The notes under the pieces were generated by a model. It saw only the letters and a list, made by a program, of their open reading frames with translations, made no database searches and was not told the DNA's origin. Shown here in pieces: positions 8,920 to 17,805 of a DNA stretch of 64,000 nucleotides. This DNA is from an uncultured Gammaproteobacteria bacterium (GTDB lineage Bacteria > Pseudomonadota > Gammaproteobacteria > Eutrophobiales > Eutrophobiaceae): the NCBI GenBank assembly GCA_951812995.1, contig CATOTD010000006.1, positions 248,001 to 312,000 of the forward strand. Reading direction: 5' to 3'. Made by a program: the position numbers and the translations under genes. How positions within the stretch are numbered: position 1 is the first letter of the stretch; the number at the start of each line of letters is the position of its first letter.

Positions 8920-9783
8920 CTATCTGGCCGGTTTGACGGCTTCGATAGTCGCGGCAACGACAAAATCGGTGACATTTTTCCCCGGTGCCCAGTCCTTGAT
9001 AAATGCTTTAGACGCATCCTTGGGTTGGATACGCACTTGCTTAAAACCAGCGGCGTGTATCATCTCTTCCAAGTCCTCAATGAGCGAGGCATTACCCATA
9101 CAGCCGGCAATCAGCGCGGGGTCGTTGCGCATTGCCTTAGGTAGCACTGCGGTTGCGACGACATCGGCGATAGCCAGCCGTCCGCCAGCTTTAAGTACAC
9201 GCAAAGCATCGCGGAAGACTTGGGGTTTGTTGGGCGACAAGTTGATGACGCAGTTGGAAATTATCACGTCGGCTATGCCGTCGGCAATGGGTAGATGCTC
9301 AATCTCACCGAGGCGAAATGCGACGTTGCTGTACTGTCCTTTGAGGGCGTTGGCACGGGCTTTGGACACCATGTCGGGGGTCATGTCAACGCCAATGACA
9401 CGACCACTGCTACCCACTGCACGAGCGGCGAGGAAGCAGTCGAAGCCACCACCTGAGCCTAGATCAACAACTATCTCACCCGGCTTGAGCGCGGCGATGG
9501 CCTTTGGGTTGCCGCAACCAAGCCCCATGTTGGCGTTGTCGGGGGCGACATCGAGGTCTTCTTGATCGTAGCCAAGGCGTGTGGAGATGAGGGTGTTGAT
9601 GGCCGCATCATCACTGGTACCACAACAACTCGCGCCGATGCCAACGCTTTCCCCCGCACTATTAGCCTTGGCGACTTGGGCGTAGGCCGATCGCACGCGG
9701 CTGCGATGATCGTCATGGTGGGTTGGTGTTAATGGCGCATCGTCTGCGTTTGCACTCGTACAGCAAGCATTCGGTTTGTTCAT
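8920..9783 (-). CDS. arsM: Arsenite S-adenosylmethionine methyltransferase
   Basis: A 287-residue class I SAM methyltransferase with the SAM-binding loop VDLGSGGGFD (about 106-115). The cysteine pattern of ArsM is present: Cys pairs at 7-8 and 53-54, C90 in GLGCGNP, C178 in ISNCVINLSP and C228 in AGCMGN. C178 and C228 correspond to the conserved arsenic-binding cysteines of this family. It would methylate As(III) in the cytoplasm to methylated forms. No arsR, arsB or arsC is seen nearby. High G+C matches the adjacent phosphoesterase and differs from the chromosome around it, so lateral transfer is likely. The minus-strand start is the ATG at 9783. Confidence 0.93.
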   Translation of the reverse strand: MNKPNACCTSANADDAPLTPTHHDDHRSRVRSAYAQVAKANSAGESVGIGASCCGTSDDAAINTLISTRLGYDQEDLDVAPDNANMGLGCGNPKAIAALKPGEIVVDLGSGGGFDCFLAARAVGSSGRVIGVDMTPDMVSKARANALKGQYSNVAFRLGEIEHLPIADGIADVIISNCVINLSPNKPQVFRDALRVLKAGGRLAIADVVATAVLPKAMRNDPALIAGCMGNASLIEDLEEMIHAAGFKQVRIQPKDASKAFIKDWAPGKNVTDFVVAATIEAVKPAR

Positions 9784-9940
9784 TGACGTATACCTTTGGT
9801 AAGGTCAGATTAAAATTCCGCAGTTCCAAAGAAATTTTGTGTGGACGATTCAAAAGTCCGCGGAGTTACCAGAAAGATGGACCTCAGATTCTGGACAATC
9901 AAGGATAACATAAATTCTTTCCTCCATTAAGTTAAGAATA

Positions 9941-10804
9941 TTGCATAAACCAGAGTTCAAAGTAAAGGTCGCGTTGACGACCATCAAAGGCGAAATGACG
10001 ATGGCTGATATGGTCGAAAAAATTAGACGTTCAACCTGTCCAAATAACACAGTGAAAAAACAACTTTTGTTCAGCGCTGGTGCGGCGTTTGATAAAGTAG
10101 ACAAAGCAGAGGATGGTCAAAGGAAGAAGCGCTGCCGATTTCACGTCAATGTCAGCTACTGGATGTAGTGCGGTCAATTTACTACTACGTCCCCGAACCT
10201 GTCAGCGACGAAGAACTGGCGTTGATGAAGTTGCTAGGTCAGTGTTATTTAGAGCTACCGTTTTATGGTACACGGCGTATCAAGGACTGGTTATTTGATA
10301 ACCATGGTCGCGTGGTCAACCGGAAGCGTATACAGTGCCTGAGAATGCTTCTGGTGATAGAAACCCTGTATCCGAAGCGCAATCTCAGTTGAGATTGGTC
10401 GTCCCCATCAAGTCTGGTCAACTGACATCACATATATTCCAATGTCGAAAGGATTCGTTTATTTAGTAGCTGTGATGGACTGGTATTCTCGATGCGTTCT
10501 GTCACGGCAGGTATCCACAACCATGGATGCGGACTTTTGTGTTGACGCACTTGAAGAGGCTATTGAAAATTATGGCTGTCCTGAAATCTTCACTTCGGTG
10601 CTAAAGGGCAATGGCATCAAGAGCAGTATGGATGGCAAGTACCGCTGGGTGGATAATGTGTTTGTGGAGCGGTTATGGCGTAGCGTGAAATACGAAGCAG
10701 TCTATCTCAAAGCGTACGACACGGTAGCCCAAGCCCGGCAATCATTGCGCCGTTACTTTGTGTTTTGCAATGAGCGTCAACGACACCAATCACTGAACAA
10801 GTAG
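9941..10804 (+). pseudogene. Degenerate IS3-family element (orfA and orfB remnants)
   Basis: Three broken pieces on one strand. At 9941-10168 there is an OrfA-like N-terminus (FKVKVALTTIKGEMTMADM). At 10168-10392 there is an OrfB helper region (SIYYYVPEPVSDEELALMK, FYGTRRIKDWL). At about 10410-10804 lies the integrase core, with the first catalytic Asp in WSTDITYIPM and the Glu in VERLWRSVKYE. Between CPEIF and TSVLK the segment that normally carries the second catalytic Asp (TDQGS type) is missing, and several frameshifts separate the parts. The element cannot encode an active transposase. A TGTCCAGA-like motif occurs on both sides (near 9890 and 10875), but I could not define exact ends. 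Confidence 0.85.
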
Positions 10805-10969
10805 ACACCGGGTTCGGTATACTGCCAGTACGCAGACAAAGATGCCTGCATAATCGGGAAGGGGTTATAAGCGTTGTCCAGACGCTTAGTCTTTCGATTA
10901 CCTGCATTAGTTTCGACGCTTCGGGTATAATTTTCATCGAGACTATAATGCACTGATCTTAAATGCGCC

Positions 10970-11815
10970 ATGCTTACAACAACTGACCATAGCCGCGATA
11001 AAGCGGGGTTAAGCTATGTCTACCCGGTGTTGTCCCGTCGCGCGGGCGGGCTTTCGATAGGCATAAACTTAAATACTAATAACGCCTGTAACTGGCGCTG
11101 TATTTATTGCCAAGTGCCTGATTTAATTCATGGTAGTGCGCCATTAGTCCACTTTGACAAGCTCGGGCGTGAATTGCGTTATTTCTTGGCCGATGTGCTG
11201 CATGGCACATTCTATGACCGAGAAGCAGTGCCAGATGAATACAGAGAAATCAAAGACATTGCGCTATCGGGCAATGGCGAGCCGACTACGGCCAGTGAAT
11301 TTTGCCAGGTTGTTGACTTGATCGGGCTGATATTAAAAGAGCATGGTTTACTGAACGTTGTTAAATGTGTGCTGATAACAAATGGCAGTATGGTGCATAG
11401 AGATCATGTGCAGCAGGGCTTAACGCAACTCGCGAACATGAATGGTGAAGTTTGGTTTAAGATTGACAGCGCAACACCGGCCGGTATTGCACAAATAAAC
11501 CAGACCCGCGGCTCTAATACGGTAACGCTAAAACGATTGAAGATTGCGGCTGAACGTTGTCCGACCTGGATTCAAACCTGTGTGTTTTCCTATAAAAACA
11601 ACCCGCCGAGTGAATTTGAAATCAAGTCTTATGTAAACTTGCTAAAAGCAGCGGTTAGTCAAGATATGCCGGTCAGAGGGGTGTTGCTGTATGGCATCGA
11701 ACGGCCATCGATGCAAGCTGAAGCAAAGCTGATTAAAAAATTGTCGGAATCAAAGTTGCAAGATTTTGCATCACGTTTGCATGAGTTGCCACTTGATGTC
11801 CGTATTACACGATGA
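10970..11815 (+). CDS. Radical SAM protein, function unknown
   Basis: A 281-residue protein with a radical SAM cluster motif, C40-x3-C44-x2-C47 (NACNWRCIYCQVP), followed by the family's ALSGNGEPT stretch (GGE-like motif) and a TIM-barrel-like remainder. It would bind a 4Fe-4S cluster and cleave SAM to a 5'-deoxyadenosyl radical. It resembles TYW1/COG0731-like stand-alone radical SAM enzymes, but the substrate is not evident. It starts at an ATG about 165 bp after the dead IS3 element and is followed by 154 bp of AT-rich sequence before the aminotransferase-like gene, so co-transcription is uncertain. Confidence 0.82.
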   Translation: MLTTTDHSRDKAGLSYVYPVLSRRAGGLSIGINLNTNNACNWRCIYCQVPDLIHGSAPLVHFDKLGRELRYFLADVLHGTFYDREAVPDEYREIKDIALSGNGEPTTASEFCQVVDLIGLILKEHGLLNVVKCVLITNGSMVHRDHVQQGLTQLANMNGEVWFKIDSATPAGIAQINQTRGSNTVTLKRLKIAAERCPTWIQTCVFSYKNNPPSEFEIKSYVNLLKAAVSQDMPVRGVLLYGIERPSMQAEAKLIKKLSESKLQDFASRLHELPLDVRITR

Positions 11816-11969
11816 AGCAAGGGCATAGCTTATCTTGATAATATCGAATTTTATATTGTTTCAAGGATTGTCCTTTCCTGATCATTATTTAATTTAACAT
11901 AATATACATTATGCGCATATATGATGAATGTTCGATAATATACCATAGTGACCTAAACATGAAATATTT

Positions 11970-13109
11970 ATGAATATTAGCGCGTTAATATCCAAAGAAT
12001 TTCAATTAGATAGCAATATAAACTATCTGAACCATGCCGCGGTATCGCCTTGGCCTTGCCGAACAGCGGAAGCTGTTAAGCGATTCGCGCATGAAAATAT
12101 ACATTACGGGGCGACAAATTATCTGGCCTGGCTGAAAACAGAAACCAGGCTGCGCGAACAATTATGCAGGCTTATCAATGCGCCTTCTGTTGATGATATC
12201 GCCCTTTTAAAAAACACATCGGAAGCCCTGTCTGTTGTCGCTGAGGGTATTGAGTGGCGATCGGGTGATAATATCGTCAGTTCAAATGAAGAATTTCCTT
12301 CTAATCGCATCGCCTGGCTCGCGCAAGCAAAGCACGGCGTGGCATTTCGTGAAATTAATATCGCTGACTCAAATGAACCGGAATATGCGCTCATAGCGGC
12401 CTGTGACGATAACACACGCTTAATAACGATCAGCTCTGTCCAATACGGGACTGGGCGCGTATTAAACCTTGCGATAATTGGCGAGTATTGCCAGTCGCAC
12501 AACATTTTATTTTGTGTGGACGCAATCCAGAGCCTCGGTGCTTTACCATTCGATTGCCAAGCTGTAAACGCTGACTTTGTTATGGCCGATGGCCACAAAT
12601 GGATGCTGGGGCCTGAAGGTATTGCCCTGTTTTACTGTCGAGCTGAGATAAGAGATTCATTAAAATTGCATCAATTCGGCTGGCATATGGTGCAGGATGC
12701 CGGGAATTATGATGCAAAAGATTTAGCAATAGCGGACTCAGGCAAACGCTTTGAATGTGGTAGCCCCAATATGTTGGGTATACATGCTCTATCTGCCAGT
12801 CTATCGCTGATAGAAGAAATAGGCATGAATAAAATATCTAATAATATTATTAACAATATTTCTTATCTAATTGATAATATGAAACATATTAATAATATTA
12901 ATTTTATATCTCCGACAAAAAGAGCAGAGTTTGCCGGGATCGTAACGTTCAAGATTGAAGGCCTAGATATGCCGAAACTATATCATAAGCTAATGAAAAA
13001 CAGGCTTATTTGTGCACATAGAATGGGCGGTGTTCGTTTTTCACCCCACTTCTATACGAGCCAGGAAATTATCGATAAATCACTTGATATATTAATCTCT
13101 TCTATTTGA
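11970..13109 (+). CDS. Class V aminotransferase-fold PLP enzyme (cysteine desulfurase / isopenicillin-N-epimerase-like)
   Basis: A 379-residue fold-type I PLP enzyme. The lysine that binds PLP is K210 in ADGHKWMLGPEG, and the upstream CVDAIQSLG carries the Asp that contacts the cofactor ring. The N-terminus NYLNHAAVSPWP is typical of the class V group that includes cysteine desulfurases, kynureninase-like and epimerase-like members. I cannot choose among these reactions. The gene meets tatD tail to tail with an 8-bp overlap (13102-13109). The last 100 residues are unusually Asn/Ile-rich and AT-biased. Confidence 0.85.
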   Translation: MNISALISKEFQLDSNINYLNHAAVSPWPCRTAEAVKRFAHENIHYGATNYLAWLKTETRLREQLCRLINAPSVDDIALLKNTSEALSVVAEGIEWRSGDNIVSSNEEFPSNRIAWLAQAKHGVAFREINIADSNEPEYALIAACDDNTRLITISSVQYGTGRVLNLAIIGEYCQSHNILFCVDAIQSLGALPFDCQAVNADFVMADGHKWMLGPEGIALFYCRAEIRDSLKLHQFGWHMVQDAGNYDAKDLAIADSGKRFECGSPNMLGIHALSASLSLIEEIGMNKISNNIINNISYLIDNMKHINNINFISPTKRAEFAGIVTFKIEGLDMPKLYHKLMKNRLICAHRMGGVRFSPHFYTSQEIIDKSLDILISSI

Positions 13110-13887
13110 TTTTATTGAATAATTTATTGTAATTTTCCGTTGTTTTTTTGGCCACAACCGCCCTATCAATGGCTTTTAATTGCGCAATACACTCGGCAAC
13201 ATAGCGGACGTAAGCCGGTTGATTGGTTTGTCCTCGAAGGGGCACGGGTGTCAGATAGGGGGAATCTGTTTCAACTAACATTTGCGCAAGTGGGACGAGT
13301 TTTGCGACTGCCTGCAAGTTCTCAGCATTCTTAAAAGTGACGATCCCGGAAAATGAGATTAGAAAATTTAAATCCATCGCCGCCTGGGCTGTCTCCCAAT
13401 CTTCAACAAAACAGTGCATTACCCCGCCTACTTGATCAGCCCCCTCCTCTTTCAGCACGCGAATAACATCTTCTTTGGCCTCGCGGGTATGAATAATCAG
13501 CGGTTTGCCGAGTTCCTTGGCGGCTATGATATGTGTTTGAAAACGTACACGCTGCCACTCTAGATCACCTTCACTGCGAAAGTAATCAAGCCCGGTTTCG
13601 CCTATTGCAACGACTTCATCAGCACTGGCTAGTGCAATAATATCATCAACGCTTGCTTCGTTTTCCAACACTGTGTTTGGATGTATGCCAACGCTTGCCG
13701 ATATCATGTCATGTTGCCGCGCTAGGTTAATAATGTCTGGCGCGCCCGCTAAATCAATTGCCACACACAACATGTGCGCTACATTATTTTGCTTGGCATT
13801 ATCGAGTATTTCAGCAACAGACAAATCTTTACTTAAAAGCGGAATATGACAGTGAGAATCTATCAGTGCTGGCAGTAAAACAGACAC
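13102..13887 (-). CDS. tatD: TatD-family metal-dependent deoxyribonuclease
   Basis: A 261-residue TIM-barrel hydrolase with the full TatD metal-ligand set: SHCHIP (H12, H14), GETGLDY (E97), IIHTRE (H133), MHCF (H158) and ETDSPYL (D208). Family members are 3'-5' exonucleases/DNases involved in DNA repair and degradation. It is the last gene of the run mltG-tmk-holB-pilZ-tatD, the order seen in many gammaproteobacteria, and lies 34 bp downstream of pilZ. Length is normal for the family. Confidence 0.93.
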   Translation of the reverse strand: MSVLLPALIDSHCHIPLLSKDLSVAEILDNAKQNNVAHMLCVAIDLAGAPDIINLARQHDMISASVGIHPNTVLENEASVDDIIALASADEVVAIGETGLDYFRSEGDLEWQRVRFQTHIIAAKELGKPLIIHTREAKEDVIRVLKEEGADQVGGVMHCFVEDWETAQAAMDLNFLISFSGIVTFKNAENLQAVAKLVPLAQMLVETDSPYLTPVPLRGQTNQPAYVRYVAECIAQLKAIDRAVVAKKTTENYNKLFNKIK

Positions 13888-13921
13888 GCGGAAAACAGAA
13901 TGTATTATTTAATTGACGAGA

Positions 13922-14281
13922 TTACATGGTGTTGGTTGGACGATCGGACCGCAATGCACCGGCTAATTGATTCTCGATCTTGCTCTTGGTAGCACCCTTG
14001 TCCAAATCGCTAAATTGCACGCCTATCCCAGCGATTTTACTACCCTGAGACCCTTTAGGGGTAATCCAGGCAACTTTACCTGCAACTGGCAATTTATCTT
14101 TGCTGTCGGCGAGTGTTAAGAGTATGAATACTTCATCGCCCAATTTATAGCTTTTGTTAGTCGGGATAAAGAGTCCGCCATTCTTTATAAAGGGCATGTA
14201 AGAGGCATACAGCCCGCTTTTATCTCGAATGGTGAGTGATAAGATACCTAATCGTGTATCACTTGCATCATTACCTGCCAT
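13922..14281 (-). CDS. pilZ: PilZ-type protein (type IV pilus biogenesis PilZ ortholog)
   Basis: A 119-residue single-domain PilZ protein, with a body typical of the Pseudomonas PilZ family (LTIRDKSGLYASYMPFIKNG, GKVAWITPKG, GIGVQF). It lacks the RxxxR c-di-GMP binding motif, as do true PilZ orthologs, which work in pilus assembly through PilB and FimX-like partners instead. Location between holB and tatD is the conserved position of pilZ. The N-terminus is short and starts at ATG 14281, preceded by AGGAGC, a good ribosome-binding site. Confidence 0.88.
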   Translation of the reverse strand: MAGNDASDTRLGILSLTIRDKSGLYASYMPFIKNGGLFIPTNKSYKLGDEVFILLTLADSKDKLPVAGKVAWITPKGSQGSKIAGIGVQFSDLDKGATKSKIENQLAGALRSDRPTNTM

Positions 14282-14317
14282 CTATAGTTGCTCCTGTCAC
14301 GCTTGAGTTTCGACGGG

Positions 14318-15310
14318 TTATTTGGGGTTGCGCCAATGCAATACAATCTCTTCAATGAGGCTTAACGGGTTGTAGTTCATCGGCCCTGTCACTTGTTGAT
14401 ATTTTAACATTACAATATCGTAATTTCTTACCAAGGCAAGCAAGTCTAATGAACTTTCAATCTCCTGCAAGTCTTTTTTTAAGTCAAGATTTATCAGTTC
14501 TGTCTTTTCGCGGAGCAATTTCAGGCGTATCAGATCCACTATCATTTTCATCAGCCAGCCCAGCATGTTTTCAACACCTAATGCTTTCCAACGCTCGGCT
14601 ATCGGAATAGGATCACAATTTTCCTTGCACATTAATTTCAAGTCTCCAACCAAGGCACTGCGACAGGCTAATCGTTCACCTGCAGCCAGTTGCAGTGCTT
14701 TTAATGGCCCGCCGCCTGATATACGCAACAATGCATCTTTGGAAAGTTGATTTTTTTCATCTAGCTCGGAGTGTAGCCATGCTTTTGCAGACGAGTCATA
14801 CGCAGGCTTAAAATCTATACGCTGACAGCGGCTTCTGACAGTGATAGGCAATTTTGAAGACCGATGACTCAACAAAAACAACATTGATTGCGCTGGGGGT
14901 TCTTCCAACGTTTTTAATAGCGTATTGGCCGCTGCATGATTCATGGCATCGGCAGGCTCAATGATCGCAATTTTCAAATCGCCAGAAAAACTTTTTAATG
15001 CCACATAATTAAGCAACTCACGGATCTGATGAATCTTGATCTGTTTGCTGCCTTCTTCAGGTTCAACAACATATAGATCGGGATGATTTCCAGCTGCATA
15101 GAGTCTACAGCTCTGGCATTTGCCACATGCGCCATGTATCTTGTTGTCGCGTGATAAACATAACAACTGCATGATCGCTGTCTGTGCGAAATGCTTTAAC
15201 CCAATGCCATCCGGCCCACACAGCAGTATCGCGTGAGGCATTCTGTCTTGCTGCTGCGTTTTCATGAAACGCTGCCATTGTTCATCTTGCCAGGGATAAT
15301 GCTTTAACAT
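14318..15310 (-). CDS. holB: DNA polymerase III delta-prime subunit
   Basis: A 330-residue clamp-loader AAA+ subunit. A P-loop-like segment (CGPDGIGLKHF, 31-41) deviates from a working Walker A, as is common in delta-prime. A zinc module with C51, C62, C65 and C68 (CGKCQSCRLYAAGNHPD) follows. The AAA+ sensor/SRC-like part is LLKTLEEPP and RSRCQRIDF. It helps load the beta clamp and has no ATPase activity of its own in E. coli. Start overlaps the tmk stop by 7 bp, so it is probably coupled to tmk. Confidence 0.92.
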   Translation of the reverse strand: MLKHYPWQDEQWQRFMKTQQQDRMPHAILLCGPDGIGLKHFAQTAIMQLLCLSRDNKIHGACGKCQSCRLYAAGNHPDLYVVEPEEGSKQIKIHQIRELLNYVALKSFSGDLKIAIIEPADAMNHAAANTLLKTLEEPPAQSMLFLLSHRSSKLPITVRSRCQRIDFKPAYDSSAKAWLHSELDEKNQLSKDALLRISGGGPLKALQLAAGERLACRSALVGDLKLMCKENCDPIPIAERWKALGVENMLGWLMKMIVDLIRLKLLREKTELINLDLKKDLQEIESSLDLLALVRNYDIVMLKYQQVTGPMNYNPLSLIEEIVLHWRNPK

Positions 15311-15945
15311 AGATAATCCCGCACTATTTTCTGTACATTCTGTTGCACATCAGCAACGGCTTGGGTTGCATCAATCATACGAAAGCGTTCGGGTTCATTT
15401 TCAGCCCGCTCAAGATAACATGCACGAATGCGTTCAAAAAAATCAATCTTTTCTTGCTCGAATCGATCGGCTTCAACTTCAGAAAAAAGACCAGCCCCGG
15501 TACGCTGCAAAGCAACTTTTACCTCAAGATCAAACAGTAATGTTAGATCCGGTTGCAAGCCCTGTTGTACCCATGTTTCAAGTGTTTGTACGCGGGTTGG
15601 TGCAAGCCCTCGACCACCACCCTGATAGGCGTAGCTGGCATCGGTAAAGCGATCACAGAGTACTACCTTGCCCAATGCCAGAGCCGGCTTGATGACTTCT
15701 TCAATGTGTTGCATACGTGCTGCAAACAGCAACAGTAGTTCTGTGTTGTGCCTTAAATTGATGTTGTCACGGTCCAACAGCATCGCCCGGATCTGCTCGC
15801 CAGTCTGTGTCCCACCTGGCTCACGTGTCTTTACAACTTCGCGGCCGGCGTTGGCAAACAACATAGCAATAAAATCCATCAAAGTACTTTTACCAGCACC
15901 GTCAACGCCTTCTAGTGTTATGAATAAAGCAGGCTGCATGATCAT
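15304..15945 (-). CDS. tmk: Thymidylate kinase
   Basis: A 213-residue nucleotide kinase that phosphorylates dTMP to dTDP. It has P-loop LEGVDGAGKST (11-21), the substrate loop TREPGGT, and the LID-side motif DRFTDASYAYQGGGRG. Two in-frame ATG codons lie at the start (M1 and M3); the first overlaps the mltG stop by 4 bp, which favours coupling from mltG. Length is normal. Confidence 0.95.
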   Translation of the reverse strand: MIMQPALFITLEGVDGAGKSTLMDFIAMLFANAGREVVKTREPGGTQTGEQIRAMLLDRDNINLRHNTELLLLFAARMQHIEEVIKPALALGKVVLCDRFTDASYAYQGGGRGLAPTRVQTLETWVQQGLQPDLTLLFDLEVKVALQRTGAGLFSEVEADRFEQEKIDFFERIRACYLERAENEPERFRMIDATQAVADVQQNVQKIVRDYLC

Positions 15946-16952
15946 TTATTTTTATTTAACTGATATTTGGCAACGGCACGATTATGTGCTTGAAGATTCT
16001 CTGAAAAGTGATGCGATCCATCCCCCTTTGCAACAAAATAAAGCGACTTGCCCGCTTCCGGGTGTAACGCGGCATGGATAGCTTCACGACCTGCCAATGC
16101 TATGGGAGTGGGCGGCAAGCCTTTGTAACGATAAGTATTATACGGTGAATCAATGTCAAGATCCTGCTTGCGTATATTGCCAGCAAACTGCTTACCCATG
16201 GCATAGATAACGGTGGGATCTGTTTGTAGTCTCATATTTCTCTTCAAACGACGCACAAACACACCCGCAATAGCACCGCGTTCACTCGGCAATCCTGTTT
16301 CTTTTTCTATAATAGAGGCCATTATCAATGCCTCATAAGCCGATTGATAGGGTAGATTTTCAGCACGCATAGTCCATTCTTCCGCTAATACATCATGTAG
16401 CCGCTGATATGCTCTTTGCAAAAAAGCCTTGTCAGTCGTGCCTTTTGGAAAATGATAGGTGTCTGGAAAAAATAATCCCTCGGCTTCTTTTTCTGCATAG
16501 CCCAATTCAGCCATTAGCTGATCAGAGGTCTTGCTGTTTAAGGTATGTACAAGTAAATCAGTCGCATGAATAGCCTTTAACAACTGACTGATAGACCAGC
16601 CTTCAAGCAGGGTAAACGAGTATTGAATCACTTTTCCTGAGACAAGCATATCAAGTAGCGTTTCTGGCTTCAATCCTGGTGGCAATAGATATTCACCCGA
16701 CTTTATCTTATTAGTCTTATCTGAATAGCGCGCGAGTATTTCAAAAAAAACAGGATCATCAGTTAATCCGAGTGTAGTGAGTTCAGTATTGATGTCGGTA
16801 AATGTCATACCTGACTCGACCGTAAAATGGACCGCTTTTTCAATATTAAGCGGCGTATCGAGAAAGGCCTGATAATTTTTATAGATCAGGATGCCGGTCA
16901 CCATGAGAAAAAATAAAGCAAGCGATATAAGTTTGATAAATCGGTTTAGCAC
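15942..16952 (-). CDS. mltG: Endolytic transglycosylase MltG (YceG)
   Basis: A 336-residue inner-membrane lytic transglycosylase that cuts nascent glycan strands and helps end peptidoglycan polymerisation. It has one N-terminal membrane segment (about residues 6-24), a LysM-like middle, and the catalytic site ASIIEKETGLPSERG with E218 as the catalytic glutamate. The C-terminal signature PYNTYRYKGLPPTPI is intact. It overlaps pabC upstream by 7 bp and tmk downstream by 4 bp, as expected for the pabC-mltG-tmk-holB operon. Confidence 0.94.
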   Translation of the reverse strand: MLNRFIKLISLALFFLMVTGILIYKNYQAFLDTPLNIEKAVHFTVESGMTFTDINTELTTLGLTDDPVFFEILARYSDKTNKIKSGEYLLPPGLKPETLLDMLVSGKVIQYSFTLLEGWSISQLLKAIHATDLLVHTLNSKTSDQLMAELGYAEKEAEGLFFPDTYHFPKGTTDKAFLQRAYQRLHDVLAEEWTMRAENLPYQSAYEALIMASIIEKETGLPSERGAIAGVFVRRLKRNMRLQTDPTVIYAMGKQFAGNIRKQDLDIDSPYNTYRYKGLPPTPIALAGREAIHAALHPEAGKSLYFVAKGDGSHHFSENLQAHNRAVAKYQLNKNK

Positions 16953-17782
16953 GGCGTAGGAATAATATGACGTTTTTGTAATGTCTGCCTTATTTTATGG
17001 GTTTTATCGCCCACTGGAAAAGATTGCGCGTCAATCATTTTAATTGGCCATAGGCCAATAATACTGTTGCAAATAAAGACCTCATCTGCGGTCATTAATA
17101 ACGCTAATGGGGTCATTCTTATACAAACCTCAATATTTAAATCGACTGCCAGTTCGATAATTTTTTGTCTTATGATGCCATTGATACCACAAGCAGATAA
17201 ATCAGGCGTGTATAAAATCTCCTGCGCCATATAAAAAATATTACTCATCGTGCCTTCGATGACCATATCATCACGATCCAAAACAATACCTTCAGCAATG
17301 GCATCGTCGTCCCATTCTGAGCGCGCTAATATTTGTTCTAGGCGATTGAGGTGTTTTATACCTGCGAGCGCTTGATTTTGTGTGTAACGATAAGCACAAA
17401 CGCGCGCATTGATACCTGTTGTTGCGTTTTCATGTGGACAATCGCCCAAGGCGTAAAGAGAGATTATGCGCGTTGCTGCCACTGTATCTGGCAAGGCATA
17501 GCCACGCCCACCCAACCCTCGTGTTATGATGATCTTGATAATGCCCTGTTTGGTTATTTGCGTTAAACGGGAGACCTCGTCTACTAACACAGCCTCATCC
17601 GGCATGGGAATATGTAATTGATTACAGGCGGCTCGCAACCGGGCAATGTGTTCATCCCAACAAAGTAGGCGTGCATTCTCAAGCGCAATCGTTTCAAATA
17701 CACCATCGCCGTATTGTAATCCACGATCATGCAGTGATATTTCATCACTCGATCTGCCATTGACTAGAGATGCAAGTGCCAT
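16946..17782 (-). CDS. pabC: Aminodeoxychorismate lyase (class IV PLP aminotransferase fold)
   Basis: A 278-residue enzyme that converts 4-amino-4-deoxychorismate to p-aminobenzoate and pyruvate for folate synthesis. The PLP lysine is K143 in AGIKHLNRLEQ. Other family marks are GDGVFET (26-32), TRGLGGRGY and EGTMSNIFY. It sits between fabF and mltG, the conserved place of pabC in gammaproteobacteria, 23 bp after fabF. Confidence 0.93.
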   Translation of the reverse strand: MALASLVNGRSSDEISLHDRGLQYGDGVFETIALENARLLCWDEHIARLRAACNQLHIPMPDEAVLVDEVSRLTQITKQGIIKIIITRGLGGRGYALPDTVAATRIISLYALGDCPHENATTGINARVCAYRYTQNQALAGIKHLNRLEQILARSEWDDDAIAEGIVLDRDDMVIEGTMSNIFYMAQEILYTPDLSACGINGIIRQKIIELAVDLNIEVCIRMTPLALLMTADEVFICNSIIGLWPIKMIDAQSFPVGDKTHKIRQTLQKRHIIPTPC

Positions 17783-17805
17783 GTCCGTTTTACGGCAACT
17801 TTTAT

